A stretch of DNA of 64,000 bases from Elephas maximus indicus (lineage: Eukaryota; Chordata; Mammalia; Proboscidea; Elephantidae). The stretch lies in contig NC_064821.1 in NCBI RefSeq assembly GCF_024166365.1, forward strand, positions 49,069,093-49,133,092. Reading direction: 5' to 3'. The notes under the pieces were generated by a model. It searched no databases. It saw nothing but the letters and a program-made list of their open reading frames with translations, and was not told the origin of the DNA. The position numbers were made by a program, and so were the translations under genes. How positions within the stretch are numbered: the first letter of the stretch is position 1; every line of letters starts with the position of its first letter. Positions 13,201-20,616 of this stretch are shown here, piece after piece.

Positions 13201-16200
13201 TTCTTTAGACAGTCCATAGTATATTCAATATTCTTCACCAGCACCACAATTTAAAGGCGTCAATTCTTCTTCAGTCTTCCTCATTCATTGCCCACCTTTC
13301 ACATGCATATGATGCGATTGAAAATACCATGGCTTGGATCAGGTGCACTTTAGTCTTCAAGATGACATCTTTGCTTTCTAACACGTTAAAGAGGTCTTTC
13401 GCAGCAGCTTTGGCCAACCCAATGCATCCTTTTATTTCTTGACTGCTGCTTCCGTGGGTGTTGACTGTGGATCCAAGTAAAATGAAATCGTTGACAACTT
13501 TAGTCTTTTCTCCATTTATCATGATGTTGCTTATTGGCCCAGTTGTGAGGATTTTTGTTTTATGTTGAGGTGTAATCCATACTGAAGGCTGTGGTCTTTG
13601 ATCTTCATCAGTAAGTGTTTCAAGTCCTCTTCACTTTCAGCAAGCAAGGTTGTGTCATCTGCATAATGGAGGTTGTTAATGAGTCTTTCTCCAGCCCTGA
13701 TCCCCCATTCTTCATATAGTCCAGCTTCTCAGATTATTTGCTCAGCATACAGATTGAATAGGTATGGTGAAAGGATACAACCCTGATGCGCACCTTTCCT
13801 GACAACTGTCTCGATTTATGTACAGGTTCCTCATGAGTACAATGAAGTGTTCTGGACTTCACATTCTTCACAGTGTTATCCATAATTTGTTATGATCCAC
13901 ACAGTCCAAAGCCTTTACATAGTCAATGAAACACAGGTAAACATCCTTCTGGTATTCTCTGCTTTCAGCCAGGATCCATCTGACGTCAGCAGTGATATCT
14001 CTGGTTCTACGTCCTCTTCTGGATCCAGCCTGAATTTCTGGCAGTTCCCTGTTGATATACTGCTGCAGCCACTTTTGAGTGATCGTCAACAAAATTTTAC
14101 TTGCATGTGATATTAGTGGTATTGTTTGATAATTTCCATATTCGGTTGGATCACTTTTCTTTGGAATAGGCATAAATATGGATCTGTTCCAGTCAGTTGG
14201 CCAGGTAGCTGTCTTACAAATTTCTTGGCATAGACAAGTGAGTGCTTCTAGCACTGCATCCATTTGTTGAAACATCTCAGTTGATATTCCCTCAGTTCCT
14301 GGAGCCTCATTTTTCTCCAGTGCCTTCAGTAAAGTTTGGACTTCTTCCTTCAGTGTCATCGGTTCCTGATCCTGTGCTACCCCTTGAAATGGTTGAACGT
14401 CGACCAATTCTTTTTGGTATAATGACTCTGTGTATTCCTTCCATCTTCTTTTGATGCTTTCTGTGTTGTTGAATATTTTCTCCGTGGAATCCTTCACTAT
14501 CGCAACTCAAGGCTTGAATTTTTTCTCCTGTTCTTTGAGCTTGAGAAATGCCAAGCGTATTCTTCTCTTTTGGTTTTCTATCTTCAGGTCTTTGCACATG
14601 TCATCATAATACTTTGTCTTCCCAAGCCACCCTTTGAAATCTTCTGTTCAGTTCTTTTACTTCATCTTTTCTTCCTTTTGCTTTAGCTACTTGACGTTCA
14701 AGAGCAAGTTTCAGAGTCTCTTCTGACATCCATTTTGGTCTTTTCTTTCTTTCCTATCTTTTTAATGACCTCTTGCTTTTTTCATGGATGATGTCCTTGA
14801 TGTCATTCTACAACTCGTCTGGTCTTCAGTCATCAGTGTTCAACATGTCAAATCTATACTTCAGATGGCCTCTAAATTCAGGTGGGATATACTCAAGGTC
14901 ATACTGTGGCTGTCGTCAACTTGTTCTAATTTTCTTCAGTTTCAGCTTGAACTTGCATATGAGCAATTGATGGTCTGTTCTGCAATCGGCCCCTGGCCTT
15001 GTTCTGACCAATGATATTGAGTCTTTCCATCATCTCTTTCCACAGATGTAGTTGACTTGATTCTTGTGCATTTCTTCTCACGAGGTCTACATGTATAGTC
15101 ACCATTTATGTTGGTGAAAAAAGGTATTTGGAATGAAGAAGTCATTGGCCTTGCAAAATTTTATCGTTCAATCTCCAGCATTGTTTCTATCACCAAGGCT
15201 ATATTTTTCATCTACCGGTCCTTCTTTGTGTCCAACTTTTGCATTCCAATCACCAGTGATTATCAGTGCATCCTGCTTGCATGTTTGATCACTTTGAAAC
15301 TACAAAAGCTGGTAAAAATCTTCAGTTTCTTCATCCTTGGCCTTAGTGGTTGGTATATAAATTTGAATAATAGTTGTATTAATTGGTCTTCCTTGTAGGC
15401 CTATGAATATCATCCTATCACTGACAGCATTGTACGTCAGGATAAATCTTGAAATGGTCTTTTTGACAGTGCAACACCATACCTCTTCAAGCCGTCGTTC
15501 CTGGCATAGCAGACCATATGATTGTCCAATTCAAAATGGCCATTACCAGTCCATTTCAGCTCACTAATGCCCAGGATATCAGTGTTTATGCCTTCCATTT
15601 CATTTTTGGTGATTTCCAATTTTCCCAGATTCATAACTTTGTACATTCCACATTCTGATTATTAATGGATACTTGCAGCTGTTTCTTCTCATTTTGAGTT
15701 GTGCCACATCAGCAAATGAAGGTCTGGAAAGCTTGACTCCATCCACGTCATTAAGGTTGACTCTACTTCGAGGAGACAGCTCTTCCCCAGTTGTCGTTTG
15801 AGTGCTTTCCAACCTGCAGGGCTCATCTTCCAGCAATATATTAGAGAATGTTCCACTGCTATTCATAAGGTTTTCACTGGCTAATTCTTTTCAGAAGTAG
15901 AAGGCTGGGTCCTTCTTCCTAGCCTTTCTTAGTCTGGAAGCTCAGCTGAAATCTGTCTACCATGGGTGAACCTGTTGGCACCTGAATACTGGTGGCATAG
16001 CATGTAACATGCAGCAACATGCAATCCCCTACAGTACAACAAACTGATAAATATGTGAGGACGTGTACTTGTATGTGTATGTAAATGTCCATAATTGACC
16101 CATTCCCAGAGTCAGAAGATGTTCTAAAAAGAACTTAGCTTTGCATTGTATCTATGTATGTGACTGTCCTGTCCAAGTAGAGCTTAGATGGCAGGTGAAC

Positions 16201-16522
16201 ATAGCTGCGCATTGACAAACTGTGTGACAAAGCTATATGCTAGCTGCTTTAGACTTTCCCTGTGTTGCCTGGAAATAAAGCTTATTTGTAGCATAACAAG
16301 TGTCTTTCTCTCTTCGCAGAAGTCATAAGGACGCGACTCCGTGAGGAAGGCACCAAGTACAAGTCTTTCATCCAGACCGCACGCCTCGTGTTTCGGGAAG
16401 AAGGTTACCTTGCCTTCTATAGAGGACTCTTTGCCCAGCTCATCAGGCAGATACCAAATACTGCCATTGTGCTGTCTACCTATGAGTTAATTGTGTACCT
16501 GTTAGAAGACCGTGCTCAGTAA
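4179..16522 (+). CDS. SLC25A33: SLC25A33 (partial, last five coding exons): mitochondrial pyrimidine nucleotide carrier
   Basis: Spliced from 4179-4256, 6442-6542, 8330-8396, 11463-11743 and 16320-16522. These give 242 codons plus stop, the C-terminal three quarters of a protein I recall as about 321 residues in human; the upstream exons are off the left edge. The product is a six-helix carrier of the inner mitochondrial membrane, described for human as exchanging pyrimidine nucleotides such as UTP between cytosol and matrix. The sequence shows the carrier signatures: the repeat-2 motif PIWMVKTR in exon 8330-8396, the repeat-3 motif PHEVIRTRL across the last junction, and the GFYRGL and FYRGLF motifs that follow them. 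Every junction has GT/AG ends and a consistent phase, and the frame is unbroken. Identity rests on near-complete agreement with the remembered human SLC25A33; SLC25A36 is the close paralogue but fits less well. Confidence 0.95.
4179..16522 (+). CDS. SLC25A33: SLC25A33 (partial, last five coding exons): mitochondrial pyrimidine nucleotide carrier
   Basis: Spliced from 4179-4256, 6442-6542, 8330-8396, 11463-11743 and 16320-16522. These give 242 codons plus stop, the C-terminal three quarters of a protein I recall as about 321 residues in human; the upstream exons are off the left edge. The product is a six-helix carrier of the inner mitochondrial membrane, described for human as exchanging pyrimidine nucleotides such as UTP between cytosol and matrix. 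The sequence shows the carrier signatures: the repeat-2 motif PIWMVKTR in exon 8330-8396, the repeat-3 motif PHEVIRTRL across the last junction, and the GFYRGL and FYRGLF motifs that follow them. Every junction has GT/AG ends and consistent phase, and the frame is unbroken. Identity rests on close agreement with the remembered human SLC25A33; SLC25A36 is the nearest paralogue but fits less well. Confidence 0.95.
4505..4665. mobile_element. Ancient MER-type DNA transposon fossil
   Basis: Contains CTGGGAGCTTGTTTAGAAAT and CTGCATTTTAGCAACCTCC, typical of an old non-autonomous mammalian hAT element. The family name was not checked. Confidence 0.55.
4738..4930. mobile_element. Ancient MER-type DNA transposon fossil, second family
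   Basis: Contains TAGCCACTGGTCATGTGG, an AATTTAAATTAATTAAAATT core and AAAGTTCTACTGAACAG, the arrangement of an old hAT-like element. A decayed relative lies at 42828-42975. Confidence 0.55.
5088..5120. repeat. (CA/TA)n microsatellite
   Basis: TATATACACACACACAAATACACATATATAT: short alternating purine-pyrimidine run in an SLC25A33 intron. Confidence 0.7.
5088..5120. repeat. CA/TA microsatellite
   Basis: Short alternating run of ACACAC and ATATAT units in an SLC25A33 intron. Confidence 0.7.
5810..5965 (-). mobile_element. AfroSINE, antisense
   Basis: Reads AACCAAACCCATTGCTGTCA then GACTCATAGCAACCCTATAG, the complement of the AfroSINE tail and body. The tRNA-like head is degraded. It lies in an SLC25A33 intron. 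Confidence 0.85.
6349..6370. repeat. (GT)11 microsatellite
   Basis: Uninterrupted GT run about 70 bases before the acceptor of the SLC25A33 exon at 6442. Confidence 0.95.
6442..6542 (+). CDS. SLC25A33: SLC25A33 coding exon ([14 protein letters not shown] region)
   Basis: The exon is 101 bases, with a TTCTAACAG acceptor and a GTATGT donor. It encodes transmembrane helix 2 and the loop to helix 3, ending in FSAGSA. A (GT)n run lies about 70 bases upstream of the acceptor. Confidence 0.94.
6442..6542 (+). CDS. SLC25A33: SLC25A33 coding exon, [14 protein letters not shown] region
   Basis: A 101-base exon with a TTCTAACAG acceptor and a GTATGT donor. It encodes transmembrane helix 2 and the loop into helix 3, ending FSAGSA. 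A (GT)n run lies about 70 bases upstream of the acceptor. Confidence 0.94.
6543..7551. other. SLC25A33 intron sequence, nothing recognised
   Basis: AT-rich intron between the exon ending 6542 and the AfroSINE at 7555, without coding potential. The rest of this intron (7716-8329) is likewise featureless. Confidence 0.6.
7555..7715 (+). mobile_element. AfroSINE
   Basis: Begins GGAGCCCTAGTGGCGCAGTG and carries GGTTAAGAGCTCAGCTGCTA, the tRNA-derived head, with a B-box-like AGTTTGAATC. The tail ends near GATGGTGACGGATTTGTTTG. A short TCTTCCT occurs on both sides and may be the target duplication. Confidence 0.92.
8330..8396 (+). CDS. SLC25A33: SLC25A33 coding exon (second carrier signature)
   Basis: The exon is 67 bases, with a long T-rich tract plus CCAG acceptor and a GTAAGC donor. 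It encodes the helix-3 motif [14 protein letters not shown], the second mitochondrial-carrier signature with its conserved Pro and Lys. Confidence 0.93.
8330..8396 (+). CDS. SLC25A33: SLC25A33 coding exon, second carrier signature
   Basis: A 67-base exon with a long T-rich tract and CCAG acceptor and a GTAAGC donor. It encodes the helix-3 motif [14 protein letters not shown], the second mitochondrial-carrier signature with its conserved Pro and Lys. Confidence 0.93.
8490..8510. repeat. (TTA)7 microsatellite
   Basis: Run of ATT units in the SLC25A33 intron after the 8330 exon. Confidence 0.9.
8810..8891. repeat. 41-bp tandem duplication
   Basis: Two adjacent 41-base copies sharing CACCTAATGCAGTCCA-type sequence and GGGAGGAGGTT at the end (8810-8850 and 8851-8891), with only a few differences. 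Confidence 0.92.
8955..9838 (+). mobile_element. L1 3' untranslated region and tail
   Basis: Contains TCATGGGACATCCCAGTTAA, GCAGCCATCCAAAGTACAAC and a purine-rich GAAGAAGGAGAGTC stretch, then AT-rich sequence ending AACAAAAATAAAATACTAAA. This fits the 3' part of an afrotherian L1, in sense orientation within an SLC25A33 intron. Limits approximate. Confidence 0.65.
10160..10565 (+). mobile_element. MER5A-like hAT DNA transposon, split by an AfroSINE
   Basis: Contains CCAGCAATGTCTGGAGATGA, TGGGATGCTACTGGCATCTA and ACAGGACAGCCCCCACAACA, then after the SINE AATTATCTGATGCTAAATGTC. This is the layout of the ancient mammalian MER5A element. Confidence 0.8.
10348..10519 (-). mobile_element. AfroSINE inserted in the MER5A-like element
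   Basis: Starts with an A-run and AAACCCATACCCATCAAGTC and ends CTACGCTACCAGGGTTTC, complement of the AfroSINE head. It is flanked by a 10-bp direct repeat CAACAGAGAA (10338-10347 and 10520-10529). Confidence 0.93.
11463..11743 (+). CDS. SLC25A33: SLC25A33 coding exon (helices 4-5)
   Basis: The exon is 281 bases, with a TTGTGCAG acceptor and a GTACGT donor. It encodes [17 protein letters not shown], the [12 protein letters not shown] motif and the [16 protein letters not shown] helix, and ends in the split Glu codon of PHE. The reading frame happens to stay open upstream into the intron to about 11239, but the AG acceptor and homology set the start at 11463. Confidence 0.94.
11463..11743 (+). 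CDS. SLC25A33: SLC25A33 coding exon, helices 4-5
   Basis: A 281-base exon with a TTGTGCAG acceptor and a GTACGT donor. It encodes [17 protein letters not shown], the [12 protein letters not shown] motif and the [16 protein letters not shown] helix, and ends in the split Glu codon of PHE. The frame happens to stay open upstream into the intron to about 11239, but the AG acceptor and homology set the start at 11463. Confidence 0.94.
12606..12807 (-). mobile_element. AfroSINE with 10-bp target duplication
   Basis: Complement of an AfroSINE (CAATTTCAACTCACAGTGAC near the left end, GCTTTAACCCTTGCTCTACC near the right). Flanked by TTAATTAGGA at 12596-12605 and 12808-12817. Confidence 0.93.
12895..16064 (-). 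mobile_element. Near-full-length RTE/BovB-clade LINE, antisense in SLC25A33 intron 6
   Basis: Reads from the 3' end (TTATTAGGTCCCATCGAGTC) through reverse transcriptase and endonuclease regions to the 5' end near 16050, about 3.2 kb. It is collinear with the copy at 59915-63149. The coding frame is broken in many places; the longest open piece is 13868-14497. An 8-bp repeat GTACTTGT at 12887-12894 and 16065-16072 may be the target duplication but is short. The element runs antisense to SLC25A33. Confidence 0.9.
13868..14497 (-). pseudogene. RTE reverse transcriptase fragment (209 codons)
   Basis: Contains [39 protein letters not shown] and [20 protein letters not shown]: the early reverse transcriptase blocks of a RTE-type polymerase, including the F-I-D catalytic-block position. 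The part downstream with the A/Y-A-D-D motif is in another frame, so the enzyme is broken. Confidence 0.88.
16320..16522 (+). CDS. SLC25A33: SLC25A33 last coding exon, third carrier signature and stop
   Basis: The acceptor is CTCTTCGCAG and the exon ends at TAA (16520-16522). It encodes [17 protein letters not shown], then [19 protein letters not shown] (helix 6), and the C-terminus LLEDRAQ. It follows a 4.6 kb intron that contains a near-full-length antisense RTE element. Confidence 0.95.
16320..16522 (+). CDS. SLC25A33: SLC25A33 last coding exon, third carrier signature and stop
   Basis: The acceptor is CTCTTCGCAG and the exon's coding part ends at TAA (16520-16522). It encodes [36 protein letters not shown] (helix 6) and the C-terminus LLEDRAQ. 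It follows a 4.6 kb intron that contains a near-full-length antisense RTE element. Confidence 0.95.
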
Positions 16523-17500
16523 CAGGCCAGAAAATTGTGCTCTAGAAGAATAAAACTGAGAAACTCTAGAGAATTTTTTTTTTCCATTGATGTTTAGAAT
16601 GTTTGAAACAGGAAAGGCCATAAAAGAACTGACTCATATCACCTGTTGGACATTTTCCTTTTGGATTCATGCTTTCTGGAAGGTTCTAATTCGTTAACGT
16701 TGAGTTAATTATAACTTTTTTTTTTTTTTTTAACTTAAGAGGATTCAGGATTAAGCAGCAACTAAATTAAATCATGCTATTTAACTTAAGTATAAATTTG
16801 GCTTGTGTCCTCTTTTATGATCACTGTCCTGTAAAATACAGCTAAAGACTTCAGTATTTCATGCGGTCACTGTACTGTAAAATACAGCTAAGGAGTTCAC
16901 TGTTTCAGGCAACATGCGGAGAAAAACTCTAAAGTCTGACTTGTTTCCAAATCCGAATTTAAGACCTCACACTGCTGTACGAGTAAGAAGTGTCACACTT
17001 TGGTGGTACCGTGTGGACCAGGACAGAGTCCCAAGCTATTTTCCTCCTTTGTACATTTCAAATTCTTTGTATCAATTATAACCTAAGCTTTCAGGCTGCT
17101 GAGATGAAAAAATACGTACAGTTTTCTGGCACTATATGTTTTAAACTGTATACATTTTCCTGAAATTGTCCTATTATCCCCCATTTGAACCAAAGGAAAA
17201 ATTTTAAAGAATGGTTTATCAATTCCAGAAGTTAAGCCTAGGGTGAGCCCTGGCAGCTTCTAAGTGTGTTATAGCACAGCCTCCAAGCCATCTGTGAATG
17301 TGGACTGTGATGAGTAATGGTCCATCCAAGGTCTCCCTTCACCCCTATTCTTGGATCTCTGCTACTAGAGAAAGGGAGCTCAAACGCAGGATGGATCGCC
17401 CACCCCCGGCTAGCTCACTTTCATTCTGACAGGAGGCGCTTCATGGCGTTTAAATACCATAGTTCACGGTAAAAATAAAAAAAATCCCAGAAGTAAGAAG
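16523..17500 (+). other. SLC25A33: SLC25A33 3' untranslated region (end approximate)
   Basis: AT-rich sequence follows the stop. AATAAA occurs at 16549, only 27 bases after the stop and so unlikely to be the main site. It occurs again at 17474, followed by a T-rich stretch (about 17510-17530), the better candidate for the main 3' end. A direct duplication lies at 16821-16919. The exact cleavage site cannot be read from sequence alone. Confidence 0.6.
16523..17500 (+). other. SLC25A33: SLC25A33 3' untranslated region (end approximate)
   Basis: AT-rich sequence follows the stop. AATAAA at 16549 is only 27 bases after the stop and unlikely to be the main signal. AATAAA at 17474, followed by T-rich sequence near 17510-17530, is the better candidate. 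A direct duplication lies at 16821-16919. The cleavage site itself cannot be read from sequence. Confidence 0.6.
16821..16919. repeat. Direct duplication in the SLC25A33 3'UTR
   Basis: Copy one (16821-16866) and copy two (16867-16919) share TGTAAAATACAGCTAA and end in ATGCGG. The second has a 7-base insertion before ATGCGG. Confidence 0.88.
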
Positions 17501-18040
17501 TTGCCAGAATTTTACCCCTTTGTTTTAATGGAAATTCAACAAGGAAAACAAAAGATTAATAAGACAGAAGGCAGATAAAGTTGATAATCTCCCGTTGGTT
17601 CTTCCATTGGAATTTGAATATAGCGACATTAAGGTTATTTTTCAATCTGGATGTATAGAAGGACACTTACTTCTACTTCCCGATGCACTGTCGTTTCAGA
17701 TTCAGCCGCAGTTACTCTGACTGGGGTGAGAGTTGGATATTTTCAAATTGTGTTAGAGTTTAATTTTGTTCACCTTTATAGTCATAAAGGAGGTTAGTTG
17801 ATGTTCCTGAGCCTTCTAGCATAAGCGGCTTCAACAGCTCTCTAGAAGTCAAAATGAGTGCTGTAATCAAGCTCCAGTGCTTCTAAAATGCATGATAGTA
17901 AAGTGATATCCATTCCAAAAACTCGGTTTTAACTCTGATAGTGGCATGTGGCAACATCCTTCTATTTTAACATTCAGATTAAAACCTGAATTTTTCCTCA
18001 GATTTTGATCCAATATGAAGGTTAAACATTAAGTGTGACA
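17501..18040. other. Intergenic or distal SLC25A33 3' flank, nothing recognised
   Basis: AT-rich, non-repetitive by eye, without coding frames. Could extend the 3'UTR if the 17474 signal is skipped. Confidence 0.5.
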
Positions 18041-18235
18041 TAAATGGTCAAGCACTCAACTGCTAGCCGAAAGGATGAAGGTTTGAACCCACTCATAGGC
18101 TCCTCAGAAGACAGACCTGGCGACCTGCTTCCAAAAGGTCATAGCCTTGAAAACCGTATGAGCGGTTTTATTCTGCACACGTGGGGTCACCATGAGTTGG
18201 AATCTACTCGACCACAACTAACAATAACTATTTGC
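18041..18235 (+). mobile_element. AfroSINE, old copy
   Basis: Shows CACTCAACTGCTAGCCGAAAG (head), GACCTGCTTCCAAAAGGTCA and GTCACCATGAGTTGGAATCT, ending ACAACTAACAATAAC. Confidence 0.85.
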
Positions 18236-18554
18236 TTTTTGGATGTGAAGATTATTTAGAAATAATTTCCATTTATACAAACTTGAATTAACAATTTGAT
18301 GTTGATCTAGTATAATTTAGGTCTCCACTTGCTTTTCCTGCACCAGGGCATTAAAATTAAATTTCAGCACGGAAAGTGGGAAGAGAACAAAAAGGAAGTA
18401 ATGCGTCCTCTGTGAAGAAGCTTGTTGGATTTTTAAATAGGAAGTATTGTTTGAGCTGTTGTTGGAGAAATCCCATTGTTTATTTCTCTCTTCTCCACAA
18501 GCTTAGTCATTGGGATTTCATTTTTTTTAAGTCATGTAAAGCTTTAAAAAACCT

Positions 18555-18725
18555 CATTGCATATCCAGTGTGTGCCAGGCACTTGGAAGGTATTAAATTT
18601 TTTTCTTTAAATTCTGACAATTTTGTAAAGCAGGTATTATTGCCACCCACGTTTTGCAAACGAGAGGCTCGGGGTGGGGGACTTACGTGATTTGCTTGTG
18701 GTCGTGCAGGTGGTAAGTGGTAAGC
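18555..18725 (-). mobile_element. MIR fossil
   Basis: Order of GTGTGCCAGGCACTTGGAAG, CAGGTATTATTGCCACCCAC and GTGGTAAGTGGTAAGC matches the complement of the MIR consensus. Confidence 0.65.
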
Positions 18726-19477
18726 TGACCCAAAGGAGACTTACACGCTACCTGTGGAAGAAACCCGTTAAGAGGCAGAGGGGTATTTGAGCCTATGGCA
18801 TGGCCCATCATTTTACTGAAGGACTACAAATCCACAGGCGTTCTCTCTGATCAAGGTGAGCATGAACTAATGCATGTGGCAACTGCGTGCAAGCTTTGTC
18901 TGCAGAGATCAGAGGCCTTTCCCTGCGCAGGACATCGTGCAGACATGGAATCTTGCTTGGAAAGAGAATGATACTTAAGACACAATGCTACACGTCTGAG
19001 ACAAGTGATGCTGGTTATTCTATTTGTGTGCTGGCGGCTGGTGAAAGCAGCAGGAGGGCAGAGAAAAGCCTGTGCTCTGATACCCACTTCCAAGGTGGGT
19101 GGCTGCCCTGACTAACCTCCCCAGGTTTCAAGCTTGCCCCCTCACTCTGATCCCTCCATCATCCAGCCTAGTGAATGCATGTGACAGAACGATGGGGCAC
19201 CAGGAAACAAAAGTAGCATTTGCCCCCAAGTCTAAAATTTATCACTATCCACAAAGAACTTCAATGATGAGCTCAAAACACTGGAAGAGTTGTAGGAACA
19301 TTGAAAACATGTATTGTGTAATTAAATACAAATATTTCCTACCATTATGTTTTTATTTTTTAATTACAAAAGCTATTTAGTTCAAACCAATGATACTGAC
19401 AGTTGCATAAAGTTAATCTCCCCTCACCCCCTCCCCCCCAAATAACCAGTGTTAGCAGTTTGACGTTAACCATTCTC
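18726..19477. other. Intergenic sequence, nothing recognised
   Basis: Lies between SLC25A33 and TMEM201. Only short chance frames. Confidence 0.5.
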
Positions 19478-19865
19478 TTGTTAGGTACCCTTGAGTAGGT
19501 TCCGACTGATAGCCACCCTATGTACAACAAGGAAGCTGCCCCCATCCTCACAATCCTTAGCTTGAGCCCATTGTTGCAGCCACTGTATCAATCCATGTCC
19601 TTGAGGTTTTTCTCTTTTTCGCTGACCCTCTACCAAGCATGATGTCCTTCTCCAGGGACTAGTCCCTCCTGATAACATGTCCAAAGTATGTGAGACAAAA
19701 TTTTGCCATCCTTGCTTCTAAGGAGCATCCTGCCTGTACTTCTTCCGAGACAGATTTGCTCATTTTTGCGGCAGTCCGTCGTATGTTTTAAGATTCTTCC
19801 CCAACGAGGCGTCAGTTCGTCTTCAGTCTTCCTTATTCACTGTCCATTTTCTACTTCCTACAAAC
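19478..19865 (-). mobile_element. RTE LINE 3' fragment, 5'-truncated
   Basis: Starts CTTGTTAGGTACCCTTGAGT (3' end, antisense) and follows the same order as 12895-13300: CCCATTGTTGCAGCCACTG, CCTGATAACATGTCCAAAGT, TCTAAGGAGCATCCTGCC. Confidence 0.9.
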
Positions 19866-20503
19866 AAACTTTCTATAGGGTTTTTTGTTTTTTTAACTTT
19901 GGCTATTATAAAAATTAATCTGCGTGTTGCTAACACCTATAGCTCTGACATTCTAAAGGTTGCATTACAATTTGTTCAACTTCGCCCCCATCGATGCTTT
20001 AATATAGTTTTTTAACCCCTGGGGTGGTAGCTTCAGTGCAAGTGCCTTAAGGAGCTGCAACAATCAACAAAACTGAGCACTGAGCACATAGGCCGCCTTT
20101 GGCTAGGGTTTGGGAAGACAGTAGCAGGAGAAAAAGACTAATAACAAAGCAGTCGAATGTGCCCGAGATGCTCCCCTCCCACCTGAAGAGGATGGGCGCG
20201 CTTTGAGCCCAGGGGCCGCGAGAACAAACGCTGCCGCAGCCAGCTCCGACTGCGGGCGGACAGGACGCGCCTGGGCGGCTTCCCACCTTCGGCCGCACGG
20301 GGGCGCTCCGGAGCAGACAAGGCGGCTTCCGCCGGCGCCCCGCCCCCCAGGGCTCGCCCCGCGCCCCGATTGGCTGCGCCTCGGGCGCGCGCCGAGTCAG
20401 GGGGCGGGTCCGCGCCGGCTACAAAGCGCGGCGAAGGTCACTGCGCAAGAGGCCCGCCTGCTGCCCGGGCCGCTGCGCCCGGCCGCCATCCCGCGTGGGA
20501 GCC

Positions 20504-20616
20504 ATGGAGGGAGTGAGCGCGCTGCTGGCCGGCTGCCCCACTGCCGGCCTGGCCGGCGGTCTGGGGGTCACGGCGTGCGCCGCAGCCGGCCTGCTGCTCT
20601 ACCGGATCGCGCGGAG
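20504..20616 (+). CDS. TMEM201: TMEM201 exon 1 (coding part)
   Basis: Starts MEGVSALLAGCP in a strong Kozak context, contains the first hydrophobic segment, and ends RIARR with a split Arg codon at a GTGAGT donor. Confidence 0.95.
20504..20616 (+). CDS. TMEM201: TMEM201 exon 1 (coding part)
   Basis: Starts MEGVSALLAGCP, contains the first hydrophobic segment, and ends RIARR with a split Arg codon at a GTGAGT donor. The start is chosen for its Kozak context and its agreement with the human N-terminus. Confidence 0.95.
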